DNA of 64,000 nt from Carettochelys insculpta (lineage: Eukaryota; Chordata; Testudines; Carettochelyidae). Position numbers and translations under genes: made by a program. Positions 46,328 through 57,821 of the stretch are shown here, one piece after another. Position 1 is the first letter of the stretch, and every line of letters starts with the position of its first letter. Location: assembly GCF_033958435.1 (NCBI RefSeq), contig NC_134138.1, positions 208,763,298 through 208,827,297 of the forward strand, in the 5' to 3' direction. The notes under the pieces are model-generated. The model searched no databases. It was not told the DNA's origin and saw only the letters and a program-made list of their open reading frames with translations.

Positions 46328-46790
46328 CATAGAACACTAGAATTGGAAGGGACCTCGTCAAGTCCAGCCTGTTGCCCTCATGGCAGGAACAAGCATCGTC
46401 TAGACCGTCCCTGATAAATGTCTGTTAAAGCTGTTCTTAAATATCTCCAGTGATGGAGATTCCACAGTCTCCCTATGCAATTTATTCCAGTGTTTAACCA
46501 TCCAGACAGTTAGGAAGTTTTTCCTAATGTCCAACCTAAACCTCCCTTGCTGCAGTTTAAGCCCATTGCTTCTGGTTCTATCCTCAGAGGCCAAGGAGAA
46601 CAATTTTTCTCCCTCTTCCTTGAAATCCTCTTTTAGGTACTTGAAAACTGCTGTCATATCGCCTCCAAGTCTTCTCTTTTCTAAACTAAACAATCCCAGT
46701 TCTTTCAGTCTTCCCTCATAGCTCAAATTGTGCGAACTCTTAGTATAGCTACTATCTGCCAAATGGTCTTACTGCCCTGTCCTGAAGAGC
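46328..46790 (-). mobile_element. CR1-like LINE 3' end, antisense
   Basis: The minus frame 46762-46400 reads EGRLKELGLFSLEKRRLGGD, VFKYLKEDFKEEGEKLF and RLDIRKNFLTVWMVKHWNKL, ending SFNRHLSGTV. The 3' end (46328-46400) contains GGACCTCGTCAAGTCCAGCC. It is a subfamily distinct from the 33771 copy. It seems to have landed in a MITE whose left end (GGGTATGTCTACACAGCAGC) starts at about 46277. Confidence 0.85.
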
Positions 46791-48150
46791 TATATTTATA
46801 GTGATATATTAGTAACATACTAAATATAAATATTGCTTCTAGTGTGGTAGGAACAGAAATATTCTCTGCACTGTCTAAGCAGAGCAAGATATAGCCCTTG
46901 CTCTAAAGAATTTACAGTCCCTGCAAACATGTATGCTTAATTTTAAGCTTGTGAATAATCCCTTTGAAGTAACTGAAATTTGCTCACATGGTTAACGTCA
47001 AGCATGAGAATGTTTCCATGTTATAAGCCTAAAAACAGAGGACTATGTAAAGCTATATTCATGCTGGTGCCAGTTCTAAATGTATACTTATGCAGAAGTA
47101 CGCTTTGTGTATAACTATATTGCCATGACAAGCCCAGATTTTTATCTGTATATAAAATTTCTTTTGCTTTATAAAGTTATTTCTTAGAGTTGAATAAGAT
47201 TTGACTTAAAATTTATTTGCCTATCAAGAATCTGGTTGTGTGGTAAATTAAAATGATCACTTTAAAATTGGTTCAGGTAAACTGGGGAAATTGAATCTAA
47301 CATATCCGCACAAGCACCTCTAGGATGTGTTATCTGTTTTTCCCAAACATTAAGAGTTTTATAACTTTATTTTTAAAACAAATTTCTGATGAAACTTCAC
47401 CATTGCCACAATTTTTTGTGACTTACTTATATTTTAAGTTTCAAAGTAAGTGGATTTTCTTTGGCTATCTATATGCATAAAATATGCAGGAATTTTAAAT
47501 GGGGAAACACCAGAAAAAACCCTGAAACAACCTGCTTGGATTCTAACTTTTTTTGTATTTCTGTTCCACAGAACTGGAATTGAAACTTCAGACAAAACAA
47601 TGAACTTATTTTTTAAAGTTACTGGCAGGTGAAAAATGGAGGCTTTTAGTCAAAACTAGTGTTTCACTTTTACCCAAAAAATGCTGTATTTATTTGTGGT
47701 GTATCCACGTATATACACAAACATACATATTTTTTAAATAAAGTATGGTCAAGTGTTCGACTGAAGCTCCACTGACTTTTTCTAATGGAGCTACACTGAC
47801 CTATGCTAGACAAGGATCTGCCCTGTAGAAAGAACATGTGAAACAAGACTAATGTGATAGTTTGATTTTATTTCCATCTTTGTGATTGCCTCTTCCTGCC
47901 AGTCCTGATGGATTTATGAAAGTATCTGTAGGTACTGGTAATATCCATTCATTGGTCTACGTATTTCTATTTTTGAAAACTGTTTGGAACAAAGCTTTCT
48001 TGTTTGCTTTCTTTTGTATGTAATTTCACAACAACATTTTTTTTCTTTATTGTATGTAATAAATATAAACCTTTCAAAAATGTATGTATTTTCTTGGTGG
48101 TCCTACTGAAAATATAATAAATACTGCACTTACAAATAACCAAATACAAA
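46791..48150. other. AT-rich non-coding stretch
   Basis: Nothing beyond a faint copy of the old repeat phrase at 46850-46925. Confidence 0.45.
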
Positions 48151-48410
48151 GGCCATGTCTACTCTAGCCCAAATCTTTGAAATGGCCATGCAAATGGCCA
48201 TTTCAAAGATTACTAATGAGGCACTGAAATGCATATTCAGTTCCTCATTAGCATGCTGGCGGCCGTGGCTCTTCGAAATTGCTGCTTTCTGCTACTGCAC
48301 GGCTCGTCCAGATGGGGCTCTTTTTCGAAAGGCCCCCTCCAACTTTGAAATCCCCTTATTCCTATCTGCTGATGGCCATTGCGAAGATTAGGGCTAGTGT
48401 AGACGTAACC
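48151..48410. mobile_element. Harbinger-like MITE, 260 bp
   Basis: The left end GGCCATGTCTACTCTAGCCC and the reverse-complemented right end GGTTACGTCTACACTAGCCC are inverted repeats. AAA flanks both sides (48148-48150, 48411-48413). It shares nearly all of its left part with one arm of the palindrome at 48982-49417. Non-coding. Confidence 0.88.
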
Positions 48411-48782
48411 AAAATGTTTATTCTCCTGACGGTAATTCTTCTATACATGTGTCCATAAAACCTTAGAAGGTGTACCTGAAAATCTTTTTGGCAACAGGTG
48501 TTTTTAAATTATTTTATGCATTCTTAAAACTGTTTACATCTCGTTCACATCCGTTTAAGTTATACTTAATCTGGATGTTAGCTTTTGAAAAGTAAGAAAC
48601 AATTATGTACTTCAAAAATTTAACCCTCTATGTTTACACATAGGTTAGAAATATTAATGTATTTTATGTGGTTTTGTCCTGAGAAATCATGCAACATATC
48701 CCATTTCTGAGGCAAAGCTTCTTTTTCTCAGGAATTTTTGTTAGTTGATTAGAAAAGTAATGCACGTGGTTTGGGACCTACA
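48411..48782. other. Non-coding stretch
   Basis: Nothing recognised. Confidence 0.45.
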
Positions 48783-48981
48783 GGCTATGTCTACATGGTC
48801 AGCTTCTGTCGGTAGATGTCGCTGTCAGCAGAATAACCCCAGCAAAACATTTGTTGACAGGGAGCGTCGGCATGTAAAAGCAGCTCAGTATACCAAGCCG
48901 CTCTGTCGACACAGAGCATCCACATGGCATGTGGGCCTGTCGACAGAATGAGCCCCTTAACCCTGAAGTGCAGCTCACATA

Positions 48982-49417
48982 GGCCGTGTCTACACTAGCT
49001 CCAAACTTCGAAATGGCCACGCAAATGGCCATTTCGAAGTTTACTAATGAAGCGCTGAAATGCATATTCAGCGCTTCATTAGCATGCGGGTGGCCACGGC
49101 ACTTGGAAATTGACGCGCCTCGCCGCTGCGCGGCTTCTCCTGACAGGGCTCCTTTTCGAAAGGACCCTGGCTACTTCAAAGTCCCCTTATTCCCATCTGC
49201 TCATGGGAATAAGGGGACTTCGAAGGAGGCGGGGCCCTTTCGAAAAGGAGCCCTGTCAGGAGAAGCCGCGCAGCGGCGAGGCGCGTCAATTTCCAAGTGC
49301 CGTGGCCACCCGCATGCTAATGAAGCGCTGAATATGCATTTCAGCGCTTCATTAGTAAACTTCGAAATAGCCATTTGTGTGGCCATTTTGAAGTTTGGGG
49401 CTAGTGTAGACGTAGCC
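48982..49417. mobile_element. 436-bp near-perfect palindromic (fold-back) MITE
   Basis: The two 218-bp halves, centred near 49200, are reverse complements with only a handful of mismatches, mostly at the outer ~50 bp and next to the centre. The ends are GGCCGTGTCTACACTAGCTC and (reverse-complemented) GGCTACGTCTACACTAGCCC. The flanks ATA and ACA suggest a 3-bp duplication. The arms match the shorter MITE at 48151-48410. Open frames on both strands are mirror images of the same repeat and are not genes. Confidence 0.9.
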
Positions 49418-49789
49418 ACAGAGGGCAAGCCCTTTCAGGAACCTGGTCTCCGTGCTCACTTAAATGCCCCTCTCCAGATCTCCTGTGCGTGGCAAGCCTT
49501 GCAGAGCACTGCATGCACAGCCTAGCCCCTGCAGGGATCCCAGTCTCTGCTGAGACAACCTGTTCCTGCCATCCTGGCAGCATGTCAGGGCAGCCCCCCA
49601 GTTCTCCCTGGAGCAAGAGCTGTTGCCTCTGTCCCTTGTCCACATCAGAGTGTTCCATCACCTCTGGGAGGACAATGACACCAAGGAGGAGCCCATGGAT
49701 GACGGCCCTGTTGCCCCAGTACCCCGGCAGCCCACCCTGCCTCGAGTGTCCTGATGGGTCTGGCTATATCCCACCAGCTCTGCTTGGTG

Positions 49790-50870
49790 GGACTGGCTAG
49801 TGGTGGGAAGGTGGGGCGACCAAGAGTGGGTCTGCAACTTCCTCAAGCTGTGCAACCAGCTCACCTCTGCCCTGCACAGACAGGACACAAGCATATGGCC
49901 CTCCCTCACCCTCAAGAAGAGGGTGGGCATAAGTTTGTGGAAGCTGGCAACACGAGATAGCTACTGCTCTGTGGACCACCTATTTGGGGTCAGAAAGTCC
50001 ACCCTTGGAACTGTGTTGATGCAGGTAAGGCAGCCTTGGTCTGCATGGGGATGGGGAAAGGAGGGAGGGGGCAGGGGGACTGCAGGAAGGAGGCAGAGGG
50101 GAGACAGAAGAGGGGGCTGTGGTGCCCACTGAGACCAGGGGTGCCATCACCCTAGTGGCTCTCGGCCATGGCTGGTCCCCTCTCCCTGAAGGTGGTGCGT
50201 GCCATCAGTCAGATCCTGCTCCAGAGGCTCATCCATATCACAGACATGCACACCTTGGTGCCCAGCTTCACCAACTCGGGCTTCCCATATTGTTTTGTGG
50301 CACCGAACGGGACCCACATTCCCATCCTGGCCCCGAAACACAGTGCCAGACGCTTCGTAAATCAGAAGGGGTACCACTCGGTGGTCATGCAGGCCCTGGT
50401 GAACCACTGAGGAGAGTTCCTTGATGTCTATCTCCACGGCCTCTGGAATTCGAGCCTCTTCTGCAGGATGGAGGTGGACCCCTGCATTCCTCACCAGGAG
50501 CTGACTGACTGCGGGGGACCTGCTGATATCTTTGTGCACCATGGGGCATGCAGCCTATCTGCTCCTCCTTTGGCTCACGAGGCCCTATACGGGCCTCCTG
50601 AACAACACCCAGGAGGTTTCAATGACTGCCTCACCTGGGCAAGGAAGCCTGTGGACCTAGCCTTTGGCCACTTGAAAGGGAACTTCTGATACCGCCTCAC
50701 GTGACTAGATGAGGGGAAGGAGACTGTCCCCATAATTGCGGCCACCTGTTGAGAGCTCCACAACTTGGTGGAGAAGAAGGAGGAGGAGTTCCTGCAGGGC
50801 TGGGTGCTGGAGGAAGGGGGCCACTATGAACAGCCCAGGGTGGCCCACAACTGTCAGGTACATGCGGATG
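49790..50870 (+). pseudogene. Harbinger DDE transposase pseudogene
   Basis: Exon 1-like text (LCNQLTSALHRQDTSI, then LKKRVGISLWKLATRDSYCS and VDHLFGVRKSTLGTVLMQ) ends at GTAAGG (about 50024). After a G-rich intron, exon 2 resumes at about 50192 with VVRAISQILLQRLI, then PNGTHIPILAPKHSARRFVN (first catalytic Asp replaced by Asn), KGYHSVVMQALVNH. A TGA (50408-50410) sits where relatives have Arg, again consistent with CpG decay. The second-Asp region is partly deleted and FGHLKGNF near 50660 marks the third-acid region. Dead. Confidence 0.82.
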
Positions 50871-51475
50871 GGGTGTGTGTTTGGGTGGCCCTGCAGGAGT
50901 CCTTTTCCCATGGTCCCTAGTGACCCACGCTAGGGCATCCCGGGGAGGCCACAGTCCTGCCCCACCTGTCCTCTACCTCACCCCCGCTCCCCCCGGACAC
51001 CACCTTCCCACAAGGACAGACACAGGGGTTGGGTTGAAAAATAAAACCTATATGTAGTTATGCAACTGTTTTTGAAAATAAACAAACATCAGCATGTGTA
51101 TATAGCACGGGCCTTTCTATTTACAGATGGGGAGAGTGGGGATCTTGAACTGGGGGAGGGGGGGAACCTGAACTGGGGAGAGGGGGATCAGTCAGGGGCA
51201 GGTGTTGTGGGCCATGACCCACAGTGGCCACGGGCATCCCTCACACCCTGTGTCCAGCCTCCCCGAGGGGGCAGGGCTGGGGCTGGGGCTGGGGCCAGGA
51301 CCATGGAAAGGTAAGGGGTCAAAGTGGCTGCTGCTACCTCTGGCTCAGCAGCGGGATGGGAGAGCCGGGAGGGGGGCTGGGAGGGATGGTGGGGTATTGG
51401 GAGCACTGGGGGTGGGAAGGCCCTGGGGGAGATGAACCCCAGCCATATCCATTGTGCAATGCAATGCATGGAGCA

Positions 51476-51832
51476 TTACGTGGGACATGGGGTCTGGGGG
51501 AGTGGAGTGGGGAGTGGGGCAGTGTCTGCGAGAGGGATGGGAGTGGCACGCTCAGCAGGTGAAGTGGTCTGGGCTACCCAGGCCTCCACAATGCCCAGCA
51601 GCTGGTCAATCCGGCCCAGCCACTGCTCGGATGCCTGTTGGGTACAGGCAGGGTGGCTGCACTCCACCAGGGATCTGGCCATGTGCACATAGCCCAAGGC
51701 ATTTCTGTTCTTTGCTGTGGGGTCCAGCACCACCTCCTTTTTGGCCCAGAGGACCAGCAGGTCCTTTATTTCCAGGCCAGACCAGGATAGGGCCTGCCTC
51801 CTGCAGCCCCTTCCAGAGGCCTGGGATCCCAC
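51476..51832 (-). pseudogene. Harbinger Myb/SANT-like accessory protein fragment
   Basis: The minus frame contains SWSGLEIKDLLVLWAKKEVV, which aligns with SWTEAELRDLLGLWSKEEVL of the Myb-like gene at 55347. It then continues into a frame (RIDQLLGIVEAWVAQTTSPA) that follows the C-terminal region of such proteins. The middle of the DNA-binding domain is missing. Its convergent orientation relative to the transposase is the same as in the complete element. Confidence 0.65.
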
Positions 51833-52278
51833 CCCGGTGCTGTGGGAGAGCCTGGGACAGTCTCAGCTGTCTGGAACATTTTTTATTTTTGCAGGGAGTA
51901 GTTGCCAGGGTCTGCCTGCAACCATGTGCAGCAGGTCTGCGGCTACACCTCCAGCTTCCTGCCTGGGGCTGCTGGGCCCTTTAAACAGGGCTGGAGGCAG
52001 GGATGATAGAGTTGTGCTTCCTGGCGCCAGCCGGTTGGCACCATAGTGGACCTGCTCTGTCGACAGAACAGGCCCCAACCATCTACAGGCGGTTTTGTCA
52101 ACAGAATACTGTCAACACAGTTATCATTTCTGCTTGGGGAGAGGCATAATGCTACCAGCTGAAATGCTGGGTTTTGCTGACAAACTCTTAACAGAGCGCT
52201 TTGACCATGTGGACCCTCTGGGAGTTTTGTTGGTAGAAGGCTTCTTAACAGAGGGTGCTTGTGTAGATCCAGCCACCG

Positions 52279-54563
52279 TGTATATGTGCTAGTATTGTTG
52301 CTGGACAAGTTTTATCTGTTCAGATAGAAAAAAAAATAGATCAGGAAGACTGCAGGTTCTTGACCTATCAAGCAGAAACCATCCTCAGTAGATAGGTGGA
52401 AAATGACAGGAAAAAAAACCACCTCACTGTAGTTAAAGTTCTCTGAAAATTTGTGATGTTGTTATTCCTGAATTATTGTGTTTGAAACAATAACATTAGG
52501 CATCAGGACACCTGACCTTTTTAAATAGCAGAGGAAGATCACTGTTACTTTTTCTTTGATCTGATCTGATGGAATGGCTAGCCATATACCTTACAGTGGT
52601 GCCCATGAGGTTGTGGTTTTTTGTTTGGTTGATTTCTAATTTTTGGGTTTTTGGAAGGAGCTTTTCACAAAAAGAAATGTTGTGACTAGAGTTTCCAAGC
52701 ACCTATGGAAACTCAAAGCAACAAAAAAGGGCAAAGGGAAAGATATCGTAGGAGGTGGCTGATCTTTTCAAAATGCAAGAGCTCCTTTTGTGTCTGTGTT
52801 TTCTTCTATAAGGAGAACCCAGTCAACAGTTACTCTGAATCCATAACCAGAGAAATAGGCTTTCATTGTTTGTTTTATTTAGACAAAATGCAAATAATGC
52901 TTTTTTAGCAAATCTGAAAGACTGTTTGTTGCTATTGCAAGATGTTACCCATTGTTTTTCATTCTCATTTACCAGGTTACATTTGAAGATACTATAATCA
53001 ATATCTTTCCCATTTAAATTATATTAAGAGGCAGTTTAAAAGTTTAATCAAAGTCTGTGCAGCAATTGTTAATGATGATACCTGTGGAATTAGATCTTGG
53101 TGTGCCAAAGTGTGAATTGATTCATGAGTGAGGTACAAAGTAATAGGAAATGAAGTGAATCAAGTCTTTTCTCAGCTCTGTAAGCAGGTTTGCAAGAGAG
53201 GTATTGATCTGTTTCTCTTTGTGTCTCACAGCTTGGCCAGTCAATTATTTACAGATCACTGGGACAGTGAACCTCCTTGATCAGTTGAATGGGGAATGTT
53301 GAATCTGATGTACTTGGTATTTTGCTTCGGGCATTACCATTCAGGAACTAATAAGTAGTTCATTGCTCTGAAAAATCATGCTATGAAAATGTAAAAGGAT
53401 GGAACAAGTCCATTTTCTAAACAGGAGCTTTGAAAGGTTGTCTTGAGTACACAAATGCACATGCAGACATTTTGCATGTTGATCTAAAGCAAGCCACTTA
53501 CATGCTTAAAGGTATAATCTCTTCTCAGTGTGTGTTATTGTAGTGGTGGTCTTAAGAGCAAAACGCAACACTTGAAGCATGTTTGTACTCTGAGAAGAGT
53601 ATGTATAATGGCATTGCAGGTTTCTATTTTCCACTAAGGGGTTCTGTATTATCCTGACAGCTGGATTTGCACTCCACAATTTTTGGCTGCCTTTACCATT
53701 CTCATTAAATAGGACCAGCGGTTGAATAGCCATTGTAACTGTGGATATAAAAAGGCAGAGAAAGCAAATGACTAGGCAGGGTGTCTTGTTCTTGTTTAGT
53801 GGCTTACAAATTGCCCACTGTGCACTGAATACAGGGGCAGAAGAGGGGAGAGGTGTTGTCCAGACTTGCAGGAGGAAGGCAGTGGTTCTTTGTTGGGGTG
53901 GAAGCGGGAGGAGGAGGAGGAAACAAGGTCAGACTGCTGCAAAAAGGTGAATGGCCATCTTTACTGCATTGACTGACGTGCCTGGGTCAAGCAAGCCCTG
54001 GTGTTGGAAACTCCTTTTTCTAAGCAGCAGGCAAGGCACCACCTGCTCCCCTCCCCTTGAGCTGTGATTGTCAGATGCAGTTTGAACCTGCTGTGGCCAA
54101 CGCGCTAGCTTCTCCTTTTTAGCGGGGCTGTAAAGGTTTTTTTCCCCCTCACCAGCATACTGGTTTTGGTGGGTGTCAGGGAAGACACATTCTGGCGGCC
54201 ATCTGTCACAACTTACCTGGCAAGTGTGGGGCAGGGATATCCAGCACAGGCAGTGGATAAGGAGAGCATCCAGTGACCAGGTAAGTGGCCTGGTAAAGGG
54301 CTTTAAAAGGAGGTGCTGGTTAAAGGAACAGAATGGTGTGGGGTTTGGGGTTCCTATGGTGGTAACAGCAGGGAGCCAATACCCCTTTCTTACAGCTCAG
54401 CTTACCCCTCCTATGAGGGTGGGTCATGGCAAGGAATTGGCTGAAGGGACCTAGAGAAAAAAAGAGGCACAGTTGCTAGAAGCCCCCAGGTAATTACAGA
54501 ACAAACCTGGGTATTACCTACACTGTACACTGTTACCTGCCTGGTAGTCCCACATAGCTAGTG
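52279..54563. other. AT-rich non-coding stretch
   Basis: No exon with recognisable motif, no RNA gene and no paired repeat termini found. Confidence 0.5.
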
Positions 54564-54878
54564 CATGTTGAACCTCTCTCATCCAGGACCTGACTGGAGC
54601 TGGATGAAAGAATTTGCTGGGTGAAGGGCAGTTAGTATTGCCTAGCACATTACCAACACTTCCACTGCTTACTGGGCCCTTAGAAGACATTTAGGGGTAA
54701 ATTACCGCTAAATGACAGCACAGAACACTGACATCCAGGACTGGTGGCTGAAACAAACTTATGGGACCACAGGAAACTTGGCAACACCCATGATAAGTGG
54801 TCATCTGGCTAACTAAAATCATGCCAGATTACAGAGTTTGCCAGATGAGAGAGTTCTGGATTAGAGAGGTTCACCTTG
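54564..54878 (-). mobile_element. Tigger/pogo-type MITE, copy 3, inverted
   Basis: It begins CATGTTGAACCTCTCTCATC and ends GATTAGAGAGGTTCACCTTG followed by TA. Internal text is the reverse complement of copies 1 and 4 (for example CCATGATAAGTGGTCATCTG). The left TA has decayed to TG. Confidence 0.8.
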
Positions 54879-55346
54879 TAATAAAGTTATGGCCTGATTT
54901 AATTCATATAAGCCGTGTCTACACGTGCACGCTACTTCGAAGTAGTGGCACTAACTTCGAAATAGCGCCCGTCACGGCTACACGTGTCGGGGGCTATTTC
55001 GAAGTTAACTTCGACGTTAGGCGGCGAGACGTCGAAGCCGCTATCCTCATCAGGAGATAGGAATAGCGCCCTACTTCGACGTTCAACGTCGAAGTAGGGA
55101 CCGTGTAGTCGTTGCGCGTCCTGCAACGTCGAAATTGTGGGGTCCTCCATGGTGGCCATCAGCTGAGGGGTTGAGAGATGCTCTCTCCAGTCCCTCAGCT
55201 CAATGGTGACCGCGTGGAGCGGCCCCTTAAAGGTCCCCTCCCCCTCACTTCCTGTGCAGGAAGCCAGGGGAACGTGCAGGCAGCAGCCTAGACACGCGGC
55301 CAGCCTGCACGTCCCTCAGCCACCCAGAACAGGGCCAGCACCTGCC

Positions 55347-57402
55347 ATGGCTGCCCGGCAGCCCCCCCAGCACCCCCAGGGGAGCCCCCCCCAGGGGAGC
55401 CAGAGCAGCCAGGCCAGCCAGCCCGGCAGCCAGGCTGGGAAGCGGCAGCGGGGCCCCTCCTGGACGGAGGCCGAGCTGCGGGACCTGCTGGGGCTCTGGA
55501 GCAAGGAGGAGGTGCTCCAGGTAATGGGGAGCAAGAGGTGGAACGCGGATGCGTTCGCTCAGCTGGCCGTGGGCCTGGCCGCCCAGGGTCACTCTGCCCG
55601 CACTCTTGACCATGTCAGGAGTAAGGTTAAGGAGCTGCGGCAGGGTTACGCCCGGGCCCGGGATGCGGTCAGCCGATCTGGGGCCGCCCCCGTCACTTGC
55701 CCCTTTTACAGGGAGCTCAGGGACATCCTGGGCCCCCAGCACACCTCCTCCCCTCCGGCCACCCTTGATACCTTGGCCGACGAGCCCCAGCAGGCCCTGC
55801 AGCCGGAGTCCGTCTTGGAGGTAAGCCCCGCTCCCCGGGGGCTCCCCCTGGAGCCCACCCCTGGGCCATTGCGGCAGGAGGAGGAGGAGGAGGAGGAGGA
55901 GGAGGGGGGCTCCTCCTTTGCAGAGTCCAGGCTGCAGATCCTCCTCCCGCCCTCCCAGAGCAGCAGCCAGGCGTCTGCCCCCCGGGGATCTCCGGACCGT
56001 GGGAGTGGACCAACAGGTATGTACCCCCCTCTGTTGTACACCCCCGGGGTTGAGGGGCGGGGGTAATAGATATGTGCCCAGGGCCCCCACATGGCCATGG
56101 CACCAAGGACAGCAGGGCCATGTCCCTCACAGCAGTGCATCAGCCCCTGCCCCCACCCCCACCCCACGACAGTGCCATGGCCCATCCCCGGGGCAGGGGG
56201 AAGCGGAACCTCGAGGGTCCCCTGGGAGGAGGGGGTGGGACACCCCACAGCAACAGCATGTGATGGAGTGCGGGGAGTGCAAAAGGGAGACTCAGGCTAG
56301 ATATGAGCAACCAGCTGAATAGCTCCCAGGGGCAAAGGATGATCCTGGGGCTACAGCTAGCAGGTGACACCTCTGCCCTGAACAAAGAGGAGTGAGGAGC
56401 CGAGCTGGCTTTGAATCGGGGTGGGGGCTGCAGGTAGAGGCTAGGGGAAGGGAGAGCTGGAAGGCAGCCAGCCTGATGAGGGGGAAAGCCACACCCCAGA
56501 GGGGCACCCCTTGGGATCTTCTCCCCAGGACTGGTTGGAAGGACTGTCTCTGACTGCTGTGCAGTCACTCCTGAGAGAAACCGGGCATCTGTGGCCTAAG
56601 AAACCTCTCCTGTCAGACCCTGCTGAGTGAAGTGAGAGACACTCCCGCAAGGGGATGGGGTGCAGTGCAGGGGGACCCCTGAACCCCATCCATCCCAGTA
56701 GCATCTCCCGGGGACGGGGATGGGGAACCTGCAGCACAGGGGTGGGGGGACAAGGGTCACGGCTCGGGGCCGACACTAACGCCTGTCTCCACTCTTCTTC
56801 CCCCCTCCTCCTGTGTTCCACAGCTGCACCATCGGAAGGACCGGAAGAGAGCGCCGGCGAGGCATCAGTGGTCCCGGAATCCCCTCCAGGGCCATCGCTC
56901 CAGGCAAGCCCCTCGGCGGAGGACCGACCGGCCCCACGGCGGGCTAGACGGCGGACCCCGCAACAGCACCCGACGGCGACGGACCCCCAGCTGCTGGCCA
57001 TCCATCGTCGGCAGCTGGAGGTCGTGGAGCAGTGCCTGCAGGTGGACCAACGCCGCCTGGACCTGCAGGAGCGGGCGCTGGCCTGGCGCCAAGAGGCATG
57101 GGGGGCCTACATGGAGACATTAATCCCTCTTGTGGACTACCTGGCCCCCCCATGCCGCGCCAGCCGCCGCAGCGCCCGCCCTGCCTGCTCCACCCGCCGC
57201 ACCACCTGCTGCTCCGCATGTCGCCGTCCCATCCGCTGTCGCCCTGCCACCCACCACCGAGGGCTGGACCACCGAGGGACACCTGGGGCCAGCTGAGACT
57301 CGCCAGTCATATCTTCGGGTCCGCCCGGCCCCCAGCCAGCCCCGGACAGGGCTGCGGCCGAGGCGGGGCTCCCGGCCGCCCACCCCCAGTGCCGGACTAT
57401 AG
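55347..57402 (+). pseudogene. Harbinger Myb/SANT-like DNA-binding accessory gene
   Basis: Two exons. Exon 1 runs from ATG 55347 (context CTGCCATGG; an upstream in-frame ATG at 55203 is also possible) to 56016, before GTATGT. Exon 2 starts at 56824 after TTCCACAG; the phase matches. Residues about 30-125 form a Myb/SANT-like (trihelix) domain: PSWTEAELRDLLGLWSKEEV, KRWNADAFAQLAVGLAAQG, HVRSKVKELRQGYARARDAV, CPFYRELRDILG. A poly-Glu run and a Ser-rich linker follow, then in exon 2 a long helix (LAIHRRQLEVVEQCLQVDQR ... WRQEAWGAYMETL), a likely oligomerisation segment. In a C run near 57147-57153 the frame shifts: one frame stops at 57296, the other, more protein-like, at 57402. In known Harbingers such a protein carries the transposase into the nucleus and binds the element ends. 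Confidence 0.85.
55878..55905 (+). repeat. (GAG)n microsatellite coding poly-Glu
   Basis: About nine to ten GAG units in frame in exon 1 of the Myb-like gene, giving an acidic linker. Confidence 0.9.
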
Positions 57403-57821
57403 GGGCGTGGGGCCTGGGACGTGGCCCCCCCCTTGTATATAGTTTATAAGACTGTTGCGACATTTATTTGTGCCCCCCCTTTGCCCCGTCCCCCCCCCAT
57501 GTAAATAGTTCTCCCCTTCCTTATAATCCCTGGTTTTCTTTTTATTGAAGAACATATCCATTCTATGCAATCTTTTTTATTATTGTTTTATTTGTACAGA
57601 ATACTTTTGTTAGAAGAGGTCTTGTATATAGTTTGTTCTTGTTTTAATTATAGTTAAAAAAAAAGTTCTAAAAGAAAAACCAGTTTAAGTTCAGCCACAT
57701 GTGCGTGCTGTCATTTGTCCAGGAAAAGCGTTGGGGGGGGCAGTTGGGTGCTCCGTGGTGTGGGCGTAGGGGCAGGGAGTGTTGTGGAGGAAGGGGTGGG
57801 CAGTGGGGGGCTTGGCAGAGT

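Larger units (their letters stand above)
48783..52278 (+). mobile_element. Degraded two-gene PIF/Harbinger (TGTCGACA family)
   Basis: The left end GGCTATGTCTACATGGTCAG and the reverse-complemented right end GGCTGGATCTACACAAGCAC are diverged inverted repeats. Both subterminal zones carry CTGTCGACAG, TTGTTGACAG and TGTCAACAG words. Transposase remnant on + (49790-50870) and Myb-like remnant on - (51476-51832) are convergent. A young palindromic MITE (48982-49417) is inserted near the left end. No clean target duplication remains. Confidence 0.75.

Noticed and set aside
48986..49525. 179-codon plus-strand frame and its mirror on the minus strand
   Set aside because: Both read the same palindromic MITE; the near-identical peptides arise from the inverted arms.
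49797..52078. Possible host gene with several exons
   Set aside because: All protein similarity is to Harbinger transposase and Myb-like fragments lying between the element's terminal repeats.
55245..56090. 281-codon minus-strand open frame
   Set aside because: Antisense shadow of the GC-rich first exon of the Myb-like gene; Pro/Gly/Leu-rich with no domain.
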